DNA of 64,000 nucleotides from the NCBI RefSeq assembly GCF_001039355.2, contig NW_019775924.1:744285-808284 (forward strand), given 5' to 3'. Each line of letters starts with the position of its first letter. The first letter of the stretch is position 1. Origin of the DNA: Lingula anatina (Eukaryota; Brachiopoda; Lingulata; Lingulida; Lingulidae). Below, piece after piece: positions 46,501-56,217 of this stretch. The translations under genes and the position numbers were made by a program. The notes under the pieces were generated by a model. It was not told where the DNA came from. It saw only the letters and a program-made list of their open reading frames with translations, and did no database searches.

Positions 46501-46746
46501 TTGTAATTCGCTACTGGTGTCTACCGTAGCAGATTTTACTGCGTTAATATCCAGAGGCGCTGTGGTATTAAGTTCAAAGACTCCACCAGCAGGGACTGTT
46601 GTTGTTGTTGTTGTTGTTGTTGTTGTGCTACTTGAAGAAGAGTGAAACAAAATCTTTGTTGTGTTCTCTGATAAATTGCTGGTATCCACATTGTTACTAA
46701 AAAACACAGCATCTGATGGTGTAATTCTCTCCTGATGTGATGCCAT
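21415..46746 (-). CDS. MBD5/MBD6-like chromatin protein (MBD + PWWP), very large
   Basis: Seven coding exons: 46746-43853 (or its other haplotype 42191-39310), 29281-28971, 28656-27532, 27269-22931, 22652-22483, 21952-21840, 21502-21415. The ATG has in-frame TAA and TGA just upstream. The MBD is split over exons 1-2: PFGWSRHLENGAVTYY, then LQSEGTCKCGLECPL and KVFNFD, as in vertebrate MBD5/MBD6. Next come a basic PPPKKKKK segment, a 4.3 kb Ser/Gln/Met/Pro-rich exon, and a C-terminal PWWP (VWGQVRGCPSWPGKLVNENE, then WVRWYGDHSFTQVEQDKL). MBD5 and MBD6 associate with the PR-DUB (BAP1-ASXL) complex through the MBD and do not bind methylated CpG. About 945 residues precede the MBD; in human MBD5 it is near the N-terminus. 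The exon sum is 9040 nt, one more than a whole number of codons, matching a one-base frameshift near 27641-27656. Predicted length about 3012 residues. Confidence 0.9.
29323..33323. repeat. Haplotypic direct duplication A, copy 1 (intronic)
   Basis: Intronic sequence of the MBD gene, near-identical to 33325-37512 with scattered SNPs and small indels. It contains (ATT)n at 30441-30490 and a TG/AG microsatellite at about 32149-32199, both of different length in the other copy. It ends at the single N at 33324. Confidence 0.85.
33325..37512. repeat. Haplotypic direct duplication A, copy 2 (intronic)
   Basis: Second copy of 29323-33323, starting directly after the N. The ATT microsatellite (about 34439-34467) is shorter and the AG array lies at about 36375-36410. 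It carries a 215-bp insertion at 35519-35733 that copy 1 lacks. No gene seen. Confidence 0.85.
35519..35733. mobile_element. PIF/Harbinger-like MITE, present in one haplotype only
   Basis: A 215-bp insertion flanked by TAA at 35516-35518 and 35734-35736. The other copy has a single TAA at the same spot (near 31530). The ends are imperfect inverted repeats: GGCTCTATTCCCATAGATT at the left and, reading in from the right, CACCCCATATCCATAGATT, both followed by AGATCGAYCTA-like sequence. No coding capacity. Three-base TWA target duplications with GG/CA-type ends fit PIF/Harbinger non-autonomous elements; superfamily assignment is an inference. Confidence 0.8.
37524..37560. repeat. (AAT)n microsatellite
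   Basis: Imperfect AAT array just past the end of duplication A copy 2. Similar AAT arrays occur at about 38680-38706 and its allelic counterpart 43542-43570. Confidence 0.8.
37620..42366. repeat. Haplotypic direct duplication B, copy 1
   Basis: Near-identical to 42505-46922, covering the first MBD coding exon and its 5' flank. It carries about 320 bp (about 38837-39157) absent from copy 2. It ends next to the N at 42368. Confidence 0.85.
39310..42191 (-). other. MBD5/6-like first coding exon, haplotype copy 1 (probable allelic duplicate)
   Basis: Fully open, with the same start context and donor as 43853-46746. It differs by about 13 substitutions in 961 residues and by a Thr run of six instead of ten. 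Spliced to 29281 it gives an equally valid protein. An N lies at 42368, 177 nt upstream of its ATG, at the edge of the duplicated block. Best explained as the second allele placed in tandem; a true recent exon duplication is the alternative. Confidence 0.75.
42369..42504. other. Orphan CpG-rich segment with a perfect hairpin, after an N
   Basis: Follows the N at 42368 and is not repeated elsewhere in the window. The stretch 42415-42450 is a run of GACGACGGCG-type repeats. Positions 42462-42491 form a perfect inverted repeat with 14-nt arms and a 2-nt loop. It then joins duplication B copy 2 near 42505. It could be a misplaced CpG-rich 5' UTR or promoter piece, or an assembly artefact. Confidence 0.5.
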
Positions 46747-46922
46747 GGTGTACAGGGCTCATTATGACAATGTATGCTGCTACATGGGTCACTATGTCAC
46801 ACCATACACGCTGTCATAGCCAACACACTGTCGCTCCAAATGCAACGTGTTTCTTATCACTTTACCCAGTCCAGGCCACTTCACATATTTGATTCATTTT
46901 TTGATAGTGAACTGTTCTTCGA
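42505..46922. repeat. Haplotypic direct duplication B, copy 2
   Basis: Matches 37620-42366 except for SNPs, microsatellite changes and the missing segment. It runs without interruption into unique sequence at 46923, so this copy keeps the true 5' flank of the MBD gene. Confidence 0.85.
43853..46746 (-). CDS. MBD5/6-like gene, first coding exon, haplotype copy 2
   Basis: One open exon of 2894 nt (964 codons plus two bases), ending at a GT donor in phase 2 inside the MBD. Sequence is rich in Ser, Thr and Asn, with a homopolymeric Thr run of ten near residue 50 coded by a GTT repeat on the plus strand. No recognisable domain precedes the MBD half at the end. It matches 39310-42191 throughout, with about 13 amino-acid substitutions. 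Confidence 0.85.
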
Positions 46923-48766
46923 AGGTTCAGGAAAAATTATTTTAATCCTTAGGTAACCTTGTCATACATTGTTTTTTATTTCTGTAACACTTGCCCCTTT
47001 GCAATCTTCAGAGGAAACCCTGCAAAGATTAAAAAGATGAAAAGTAGACTAAAACTAAATGCCACAATGGTTATTTTCTGATACTAGTACTAACATAAAT
47101 ATTCATTGCAATCTTAGTGCTGATTAAAAGCTTAGATCAAATTCGGTGTAAGCTTAAAAATGTTTGATAAAAATCAAAGTCCTTACACTGTGTGTTGATT
47201 GGAGATTCAACATGCACAGATAGTGGTTATATTTTTTATAACCATTTGTCATAGGAGCTGTATTGCTTTATATATTGATCAAGTATATAAAATGGTCCCT
47301 TACCAAATCACTGTAAAATTGTCCCTTACCACTTGCTCATTATTTACACAGGTGACACTTTACATCAATAAAGCAAACAAATATCTGGACTAAAGATTTC
47401 TGGGTATTTTTAATTCATTACTGACTGTTATGCAAATTTAATGTGTATACAGGTCTGCAGCTGATCTAAACTCAGTCTAAGGGCTTTCTCTGCTCTTCTC
47501 TAACCATAACTTAGACCTTAGGTACTCATATTGTAAGCCAGTGATATAGCAAGGAAGTCTGTGGAAAATAAAAGTACAAACTTGGCCTACTTTCACAGTT
47601 TGAACTTTAAAGCACCTATATGAAAATATTTGTAAATTTGGAAATCATATATTGATATATAAGTAGAATGTGATGATCACCTAAAGTTAAAACTACAGTA
47701 ATATAAAAGTAGGTCATATCAGAATAGTATTTTAAGGTGTTTACCTGGTCCATCTTTGAGAGTATCAGTTGCGATATGTCAGCATGTCAATAGATAAGTT
47801 AAGACACATTTAGTGAAAATCTTAAGATTCCCTTTAATTCATCACATGCACAAACTGGTTAAAGGCAGTGAGACAGTACTTGGTTTGTTCAGCACTTCAT
47901 CAACTTGTGTACTAATTTGCACTCCACCTAAGTCATGTCTTTGAGGTCTTACTTGCAGCAGAACCATGTAGCAAAGTACTAGTAAGATCCTAAACTTAGA
48001 TGACAGCTGATCACATTGTCTGTCTAATTGTTAACAACTGAAATGAGCACTAACATGATAATGATGCTATCTTTTTTTACTATGCAGATGCTATCTTTTT
48101 TTTCTATACTGATTAACCATCCACATTAACTTTCACTATTTTCCCAAACAGATTTGTGAAAACTGTCTTATTTATATTTATACCTATACATACATGTAAG
48201 AAGATAAAAATCCTTGGTTGAATAGAAGAGCTTGATTGCGCATCCCTGCTTTAAAAACAAACATGATGTATCAAACAGGTAAATTGTTCTTGGGATCGAG
48301 TTATAAACCCAAGTAATGTAACTCTTCGAGGATTTCCACTTACAAAACGCCAAAGACGAAAGTGAAACGATCAAACAATACTTTTTGTTTTGGTAAATGA
48401 GACTCTAGGGTACACCATGTCGAGGTGATGTGAATCTTTCGGGTTGACAGATCTACCCCTGTTTAAGGTAGTCAGCTGAGTCACCGCAATATCACAACAG
48501 TGAAACTTCAAGGCAGACGGCCTTGGTTTGCATTCCTTGAACTTCTTAAAAAGCTACTTTTGGTTAATGACGTTGCAAAAATTTGAAAGGATAAGGGCGT
48601 CACTTACCTCTGAAATAATATACGGGCCCTTTGTTTATGATATGTGGAAAAATAAGCCTGGTTTTAGTGATGTTTTACATTTTCTACCTTTCCCAGAAAA
48701 ATGGCTGAAATTACCCAAGATGCACCACGTTGTGGTCTCGATATGCGAGAGTGAACGAGATTTGAC
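46747..48766. other. Intergenic region between head-to-head MBD5/6-like and AARSD1 genes
   Basis: Two kb separate the opposite start codons. In-frame stops lie immediately upstream of the MBD ATG. No TATA box or CpG cluster was recognised and no other gene is seen. Non-coding first exons of either gene could lie here. Confidence 0.5.
48701..48754 (+). promoter_or_regulatory. Upstream ORF in the AARSD1 leader
   Basis: ATG at 48701 opens a 17-codon frame that ends at TGA 48752-48754, 12 nt before the AARSD1 start at 48767. It is in the same frame as the main ORF, so the stop shows that 48767 is the first usable start. Whether it is transcribed depends on the unknown start site. Confidence 0.35.
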
Positions 48767-51700
48767 ATGGCGCTGTCCTGTCAGCAGGATAGTTATTTGA
48801 GAGAGGTAGAGAATTAGGTGTTTTCCAACAAATGCTTTGTCCAAACTGTAAAAAACAAGCTCAAATTTAATCAATGAGTTTTATGCTTCACTACTGTATC
48901 TTCACAGCTTTTGACATGTAGTTGTGTTTTCTTTTATGTTGTTTTATGCACTGGACATAAAATTTGCTTTCAAAAGGAAGTTGGTGTGATTAGCCGTATT
49001 CAAGTCTCTGGCACTTCTGTGAAAGTTTTAATGTTTTAATAATAAAAAGGTGAAATTGTATTTATTTCCTACTTCACCTTTCCTCTCATTTCTGAATTTT
49101 TTCACATAAGTCCAGAAATTTTGCCGCCAGTTTTGAAGTCTGTCCATTCACCCTTACAATGTTAAATTAAATTCGTCTTGCGCAGTGTCTTACTCTTGTA
49201 AACTCAGCAATGAGATAATAACGATAAAGTATTTGATAAATGACAGCATTTATATTTACTCTCCCACCTAAAGAGTTAGGCCTAAACAAGTTTTCACTAG
49301 AAGGATATTGAACAACTGAATTTATGTCAATCTTTGGGATAATCTTGTTTCAGCTGAGCACTAGGGTGAAGTCATGTGTCCCAGCCCGCTTACAAACAGT
49401 TGTAAATGGAAAGAAACAAAAGTTGGAAGGATTTGAAGTCGTATTAGAAGATACTGTGTTATTTCCAGAGGGTGGAGGTCAGGTATGTGTGTGAACTGAC
49501 TAAAAACATTTTTTCCCTTTTCTATCTCCTTTTACAGCCAGTCATTAAGATTGATATTTCCATATATCTGTTTTACAAAAAAATAAAACATTTGAGATTT
49601 GTGGATGTGCTACAGACCGACAGAGTTAATCGCTCTCTTCTTGATGCACATGGCCCAAGTGTAATCATACGTCAGAGTGATCAAAAAAATGGCCGAGATT
49701 TTGCCTTCTGTGAGATAACTAGTGTACAATCTATGGCCAAAAGCTTTAAATTTGCAATTATGAGTCATGAGCATCAATTTTCAATGCCTCTAAAGTGAAT
49801 ATTAATTCTTATTTCATACTTAATATATTTTTGATGTGATGTTTTTCAGCCAGATGACCGAGGGAAGGTTAGTCCTTTATTGTGTAACGTGCAACATCAT
49901 AACAAAATTTATTCAAATGAAACAGTTTTCTGAGACACTTTCCTTCTTGGCTAAACTGTGTTTGTAAATTATTATTATTTTTTTTTTTCAAAGAAAGAAA
50001 TACATTTGCTTAGAAAATTTTATCACCAGTGATGTCTCGAGAAAAGCTTTTATTTTAATTGAACAGACATTTTGTTCTAAGTATTGGTAATGAATGAGGT
50101 GAATATTCTTGTATGTCTTAAAACACACAACTTGCTAATTTTGGATGAATGGTGTTGATGTCCATGTCTATTTTAAACTGTAAAACTTGCCTAGTTAGTT
50201 ATAGTTTTCTTAGTTTGACTATGCCTGACTTATCCAAACTTCACAGTTTTATTATTTTAGATAAATAGTGTGGATGTCCATCGTGTAACAAGGCGAGGGG
50301 CCGAAGCTGTCCATTTTGTTCAGTCTGACCTGGAGGTCAACTCTGAGGTCAAGGTGACTGTGGACTGGACACGGAGGTTTGACCACATGCAACAACACTC
50401 TGGTAATAATTGGTGTGAGATTTGATTGAAATGTCATAAATAATACCTGTGGCTCAATATTGATATTAATCAAAATGAAATGTCCAAATTTTGTTTAAAG
50501 AAAAAAAAAGAAAAACAAATGTTCATGGTGCAAAGAAAAATGGCAATATGATAGGATTAAAATATTTTGTTTTGTACCATTAATCAGTTGATATATTGAA
50601 AAAAGTAATGATTCTGTCTGGTGGCTCAGTAAAATTGTTGTTGTTCTGAATTTTTGGTGAATTCTGAGGCATGATGAGTGATTAATCATCTGCAAGATGA
50701 TAACATCTCTAGCATTTGATTGTCTTCAGCACAGCACTTGGTGACAGCTATAGCAGAGCAGAAATATGGATACAAAACAACATCATGGTAAGAAACACAC
50801 ACACACAGACATATTTAGATACATTTGTAGAATTATTATATGAATTTCTTGATTTACTTTATTCATTTCTTTGTTGAAATAATTGAGATAAACTTTCATT
50901 AAGTCTATTAATTTAAGAAGTTTCATATTTAGCAAATTCTGCCAAACTGTATTGAAACTTGTGTTTAAATTTTCATGAATAATTGTTAGAATTACAATTA
51001 AGAAAGGGGCTTCAAGAGTGCTTTGTGTGAATATAGGAAAACACCTCCCCTCCCAAACACACACACACACACACACACACACAGTTGTGGTACACATGTA
51101 ACTAACCTGAGTCATTTGCAGGTAAGAGATGTGCAGAAATCTTCAGGTGAACTGGCTCACACTTGGTACCATTCTTATCACAGTCAGGTGGGCAACCAGG
51201 TGGGAATGATAAGATTTGGAAGGTATCTGTTGGTGGACTAAATGTGAAAAGTGTTTCTTATCATTGGCTCGTAGTTTTTGATAGTTAAAAACTTTTCATA
51301 TATGACAGGTCCACATATTCTCAAACNCTTTTACAGCCAGTCATTAAGATTGATATTTCCATATATCTGTTTTACAAAAAATAAAACATTTGAGATTTGT
51401 GTATGTGCTACAGACCGACAGTGTTAATTGCTCTCTTCTTGATGCACATGGCCCTAGTATAATCATACGTCAGAGTGATCAAAACAATGGCCGAGATATT
51501 GCCTTCTGTGACATAACTAGTGTACAATCTATGGCCAAAAGCTTTAAATTTGCAATTATGAGTCATGAGCATCAATTTTCAGTGCCTCTAAAGTGAATAT
51601 TAATTCTTATTTCATACTTAATATATTTTTGATGTGATGTCTTTCAGCCAGATGACCGAGGGAAGGTTAGTCCTTTATTGTGTAACGTACAACATCATAA

Positions 51701-52852
51701 CAAGTTTTATTCAAATGGAATAGTTTTCTGAGACACTTTCCTTCTTGGCTAAACTGTGTTTGTAAATTATTATTTTTTTTTTTCAAAGAAAGAAATACAT
51801 TTGCTTGGAAAATTTTATCACCAGTGATGTCTCGAGAACAGCTTTTATTTTAATTGAACAGACATTTTGTTCTAAGTATTGGTCATGAATGAGGTGAATA
51901 TTCTTGTATGTCTTAAAACACACAACTTGCTAATTTTAGATGAATGGTGTTGTTGTCCATGTCTATTTTAAACTGGAAAACTTTTTTAGTTAATTAGTTT
52001 TCTTAGTTTGACTATGCCTGACTTATCCAAACTTCACAGTTTTATTATTTTAGATAAATAGTGTGGATGTCCATCGCGTAACAAGACGAGGGGCCGAAGC
52101 CGTCCATTTTGTCCAGTCTGACCTTGAGGTCAACTCAGAGGTCAACGTGACTGTGGACTGGACACGGAGGTTTGACCACATGCAACAACACTCTGGTAAT
52201 AATTGATGTGAGATTTTGATTGAAATGTCATAAATAATACCTGTGGCTCAATATTGATATTAACCAAAATGAAATGTCCAATTTTTGTTTAAAAAAAAAG
52301 AAAAACAAAAGTTCATGGTCCAGGGAAGAATGGCAATATGATGGGATTAAAATATTTTGTTTTGTACCATTTATCAGTTGATATATTGAAAAAAGTAATG
52401 ATTCTGTCTGGTGGCTCAGTAAAATTGTTGTTATTTATGAATTTTTGGTGAATTCTGAGGCATAATAAGTGATTAATCATCTGCAAGATGATAACATCTC
52501 TAGCATTTGATTGTCTTCAGCACAGCACTTGGTGACAGCTATAGCAGAGCAGAAATATGGATACAAAACAACATCATGGTAAGAAACACACACACACACA
52601 GACATATTTAGATACATTTGTAGAATTATTATATGAATTTCTTGATTTACTTTATTCATTTCTTTGTTGAAATAATTGAGATAAACTTTCATTAAGTCTA
52701 TTAATTTAAGAAGTTTCATATTTAGCAAATTCTGCCAAACTGTATTGAAACTTGTGTTTAAATTTTCATGAATAATTGTTAGAATTACAATTAAGAAAGG
52801 GGCTTCAAGAGTGCTTTGTGTGAATATAGGAAAACACCTCCCCTCCCAAACA

Positions 52853-52886
<34 letters not shown>

Positions 52887-55800
52887 CTTAAATTTCAATA
52901 TGTTTTGCTATAGGTATTATGATATTTTGTTTTAGGAATCTTGGTGAGAAAACATCGTTTATAGAATTAGATACCACCAGTTTAACAGAGGAACAGCTAA
53001 AAGAGTTAGAAGATGAAGTTAATGCCAAGATCAGAGCCTCTCTTCCAATGTATCCAAGGCTGTTTGAAAGTGTGGATGATCCTAAAATAGCTGAGGTACA
53101 GTGTGTGTGTGTGAATGTGTATTTACGCATGTGTGTGTATGTGTGTGGGGGGGACATCCTTATTGTTTCTGTAGTCTAGAGACTTTATTAGCCAGTTTCC
53201 AAACATTAAATTTTCTTTTTAGTCCATGATAAGATTGAATCTTAAAGATTGTTAACATGTTTCAGAAGTTTTTTCATCATACATGTACTCTTTTTAAAAG
53301 ACATGCCTAAGGTTTTTTTTTTCATCAACAGTTGCAAAACCAAATGTCAAGTTAAAAAAACATGTCCTTGTTTCCAGTGAAGTGACAATCTCATGAAATC
53401 TTAAATTGAACTATTTCTCATGGTGACCATAGTTGTATAACTAGGTGGTTATTTGAAAGAGCTGACATGGGCCATTTTTCAGTCAATTTGAATTGGTTTT
53501 ATTGAAAATGAAATTTCAGGTTCGTACTCGTGGTCTCCCGGATGATCATGTGGGCCCTGTGAGAGTAGTTATCATTGAAGGGATTGAGGCAAATATGTGT
53601 TGTGGCACACATGTAGCTAACCTGAGTCATTTGCAGGTAAGAGACGTGCAGAAATCTTCAGGTGAACTGGCTTACACTTGGTACCATTCTTATCACAGTC
53701 AGGTGGGCAACCAGGTGGGAATGATAAGATTTGGAAGGTATCTGTTGGTGGACTAAATGTGAAAAGTGTTTCTTATCATTGGCTCTTAGTTTTTGATAGT
53801 TAAAAACTTTTCATATATGACAGGTCCACATATTCTCAAACCCACCCTTGGGGGTGAGGGCAAGATGAGAGCTTATTATCAAATTATGTCAATTTAAACA
53901 TGAGACTAACATAGTTACTTATTCTGCAATATTGTTTTTTGGACAGGCAGTCAAGCTTTTGAGTGTAGAAAAGGGCAAGAAAGGCAAGTGTAACCTGGTT
54001 TTTGTGGCTGGAAGCAGGGTGTTGCAGTACTTGGGAAGATGCTATCAGACAGAAAAGGCTTTGAATAGTGTGTTTAAGTAAGTTCTTGAAATCCCTAAAT
54101 AACTGAAACAGAAAGTTATTTCATGAAGTGGAAGGAAGAAAAACATTCTAGTTGGTCCAGGATGTATTTTACTAAATCATTGTTAAATCAAAAATTGCAC
54201 TTCCGTAACTGCCAAGGTCATTACAGGTTCCTTAGTCACTGAAAAATATGATAGTTTTTAGTTTGATTCATATGCATGTGAATTGAAGATGATTATAATT
54301 TTATTTGATTATATTTTTTTCTATATAATATTTTTTTAAATTGTTTGTCTGTTCATATAAATTAAGGGGGCATATACAATATTATACAATGTAGGGGGTA
54401 TTACTACGGAGGCATGCTAGTTCAAAGTTAATGTGTAATACTATATAAAGATAATGCATGTGTCAATATTATAAAGTGTGTCTTGTTCTTAGGGGACCAC
54501 CAGAAGAATATGCAGAGCTTGCTGACAAGATGCAGAAAAATTTGAAAGCTGCACAGAAGGTAATTTGGCTACATAATTATTGAGTTTTAATAGATTCTCT
54601 GCCACATATTATAGGTTTTTCAGATTTTGGTATAAATTTCTGTTGAAAGGGAATTGTCGCATACAGTGAATTAAATTCAGATAATGCTGAAAAATAGGTT
54701 TAAATTAAACATTATAAACAAGTAGATAAGTGTAGATATTTTGAATTGATTGATATATAAAGAAGAATGAATAAATTTCTAAATATTATTAAGTAATTGA
54801 TAAAATTAATTTATGAAAATTTTTTATGTTGAATATTTTGACTTCACACAAGTTTTTTTCCTACAAACAATGCACACAGTGAAAATTGTTTGAGTGCTGC
54901 CTTCACTGTAAGGTCTACTCCATAATGTGTATAGGTGAGTCCTCATTATATTACAGAATGCCTTAACATTGTTAAGAGACCTGGCAGTATTAGAGGCACA
55001 GAAGTTTAAGACCAATCCTGAAAGAGAGAACTTCTTTTCACTACACAGGTGAGGGATTATCTTTGAAGAGATGAGACTCTGCAATGTTAAATTATTCATG
55101 TATGAGCTTGCAGATTTGCTCTGTATTTAATGTGCTTTATTTGAATGCCAAAATGCAAAACATATTTTATTAGTTTAAAATGTTTTGTCTTTACAGGAAA
55201 GAAGGAGACAATGAATTCATGAACATAATTGTCAATGAAATAAATGATGAGGTAAGATATGAAAAAATTACAGATTAATATCATCTCTTTACAGATACAA
55301 TACAAAGTAAACAGAAAATCAAAGAAGCTAAAAATTGTGAAATGTGATTAGGAATTCTTGTTTAAATTCCAATGTTTCAGTGACTGTCCACCAAGTTTAT
55401 TTAATTAAAATTTTTTTATAAAAATAACATTTTGTATAAAGTAGTCATTTCAAAAATCTAAATTAAAGACTGTTATTCTTGAATATTGCAGAATGTGGTA
55501 CTATTCCTTACTGTAGGAGATGAGCAGGGTTCTGGAATGTTCTTGCTGGCTGGGCCAGAAGATACTGTTGTTACTCTTGGACCAAAGTAAGTCGCAGCCC
55601 TGGGGCAAATTCAAGCCAAGTGAAATAATAATAATAAGTTCATAATTTTTTAAAGATGATATTATTCCTACACATGATTCTAAAAGATGTGGACATTAAT
55701 TATTTATTTATTTATTTTACAGTGACTCGTAGTCGTACATTTGTTACAGTGTTTCATCGATGACCTATATTACATATTTCCAATTTTGGTGATGGTCATT

Positions 55801-56039
55801 TCGGGTTCCCCTTGTTCTCATTTTAGAAAATATAACTTACTGTCACAAGAATTGCATAATGATGAGTTATTATGCACAAGTTGTTGTGTCTGTTATTATT
55901 CAGGGTTTCTGATCTGCTAGAGGGCAAAGGCTTTGGCAAAAAAGGGCGGTTTCAAGGAAAAGCCAATAAGCTCATAAACAGACCAAAAGTTGAAGAACTT
56001 TTACAAGAATATTTCAGATCAAGTGGGGCTGAAAAATAA
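48767..56039 (+). CDS. AARSD1: AARSD1, alanyl-tRNA editing protein (AlaX type)
   Basis: Thirteen exons: 48767-48805, 49354-49482, 49850-49867, 50261-50402, 50730-50787, 52936-53095, 53520-53636, 53947-54077, 54493-54559, 54957-55048, 55197-55251, 55492-55586, 55904-56039. They sum to 1239 nt, 412 residues, close to the vertebrate length. It starts MALSCQQDSYLRE, like AARSD1. LEDTVLFPEGGGQ and PDDRG form the AlaX fold start; RRFDHMQQHSG supplies the first two zinc His, and MCCGTHVANLSHLQ the Cys/His pair. The C-terminal part includes FLLAGPEDTV and LEGKGFGKKGRFQGKA. The family hydrolyses Ser-tRNA(Ala) in trans, protecting translation fidelity, in the cytosol. Exons 3-5 occur twice (also 51648-51665, 52054-52195, 52521-52578), as a haplotype duplication marked by an N at 51327. 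Confidence 0.94.
49530..51326. repeat. Haplotypic direct duplication C, copy 1 (rearranged 3' end)
   Basis: Matches 51328-52880 up to the AC microsatellite ending near 51083. After that it matches 53592-53842, so about 700 bp (exon 6 and the start of exon 7) is skipped. It ends with the N at 51327. Confidence 0.8.
51084..51121 (+). pseudogene. Truncated AARSD1 exon 7 in haplotype copy 1
   Basis: The sequence encodes CGTHVTNLSHLQ and ends at a GTAAGA donor, matching the 3' end of exon 7 (53520-53636). Its 5' part is replaced by an AC microsatellite, with no acceptor, and exon 6 is missing upstream. It is either a real deletion allele or a local assembly collapse. Confidence 0.7.
51328..52880 (+). 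repeat. Haplotypic direct duplication C, copy 2, with AARSD1 exons 3-5
   Basis: Carries second copies of exons 3 (51648-51665), 4 (52054-52195) and 5 (52521-52578), all with intact splice sites and frame. Exon 4 differs by one Lys/Asn change. This copy continues normally into exon 6 at 52936, so it is the intact haplotype for the downstream gene. Confidence 0.8.
53867..53946 (+). other. AARSD1 intron sequence without other features
   Basis: Short intronic stretch before exon 8; the acceptor TTGGACAG precedes 53947. The other AARSD1 introns are likewise AT-rich and hold no gene. Confidence 0.5.
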
Positions 56040-56217
56040 ACCTTTAAGGTTATCATAATTGTTGTCCAGCTCATTGAAAGTGTTAATACCTTAAAAAGGA
56101 ATGCTGAAATTGATGTCTTCTAATTCATTCCTGAGAAGACAGAAAAACAAGTAAAAGCATGTGATGGAATGTTGAGTATAAATGCGTTAAAATTTTATTA
56201 CTGTTATAATGGTGCAC

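Noticed and set aside
50783-51115. AC/TG arrays considered as CRISPR-like or structured repeats
   Set aside because: Plain dinucleotide microsatellite without spacers, in an animal intron.
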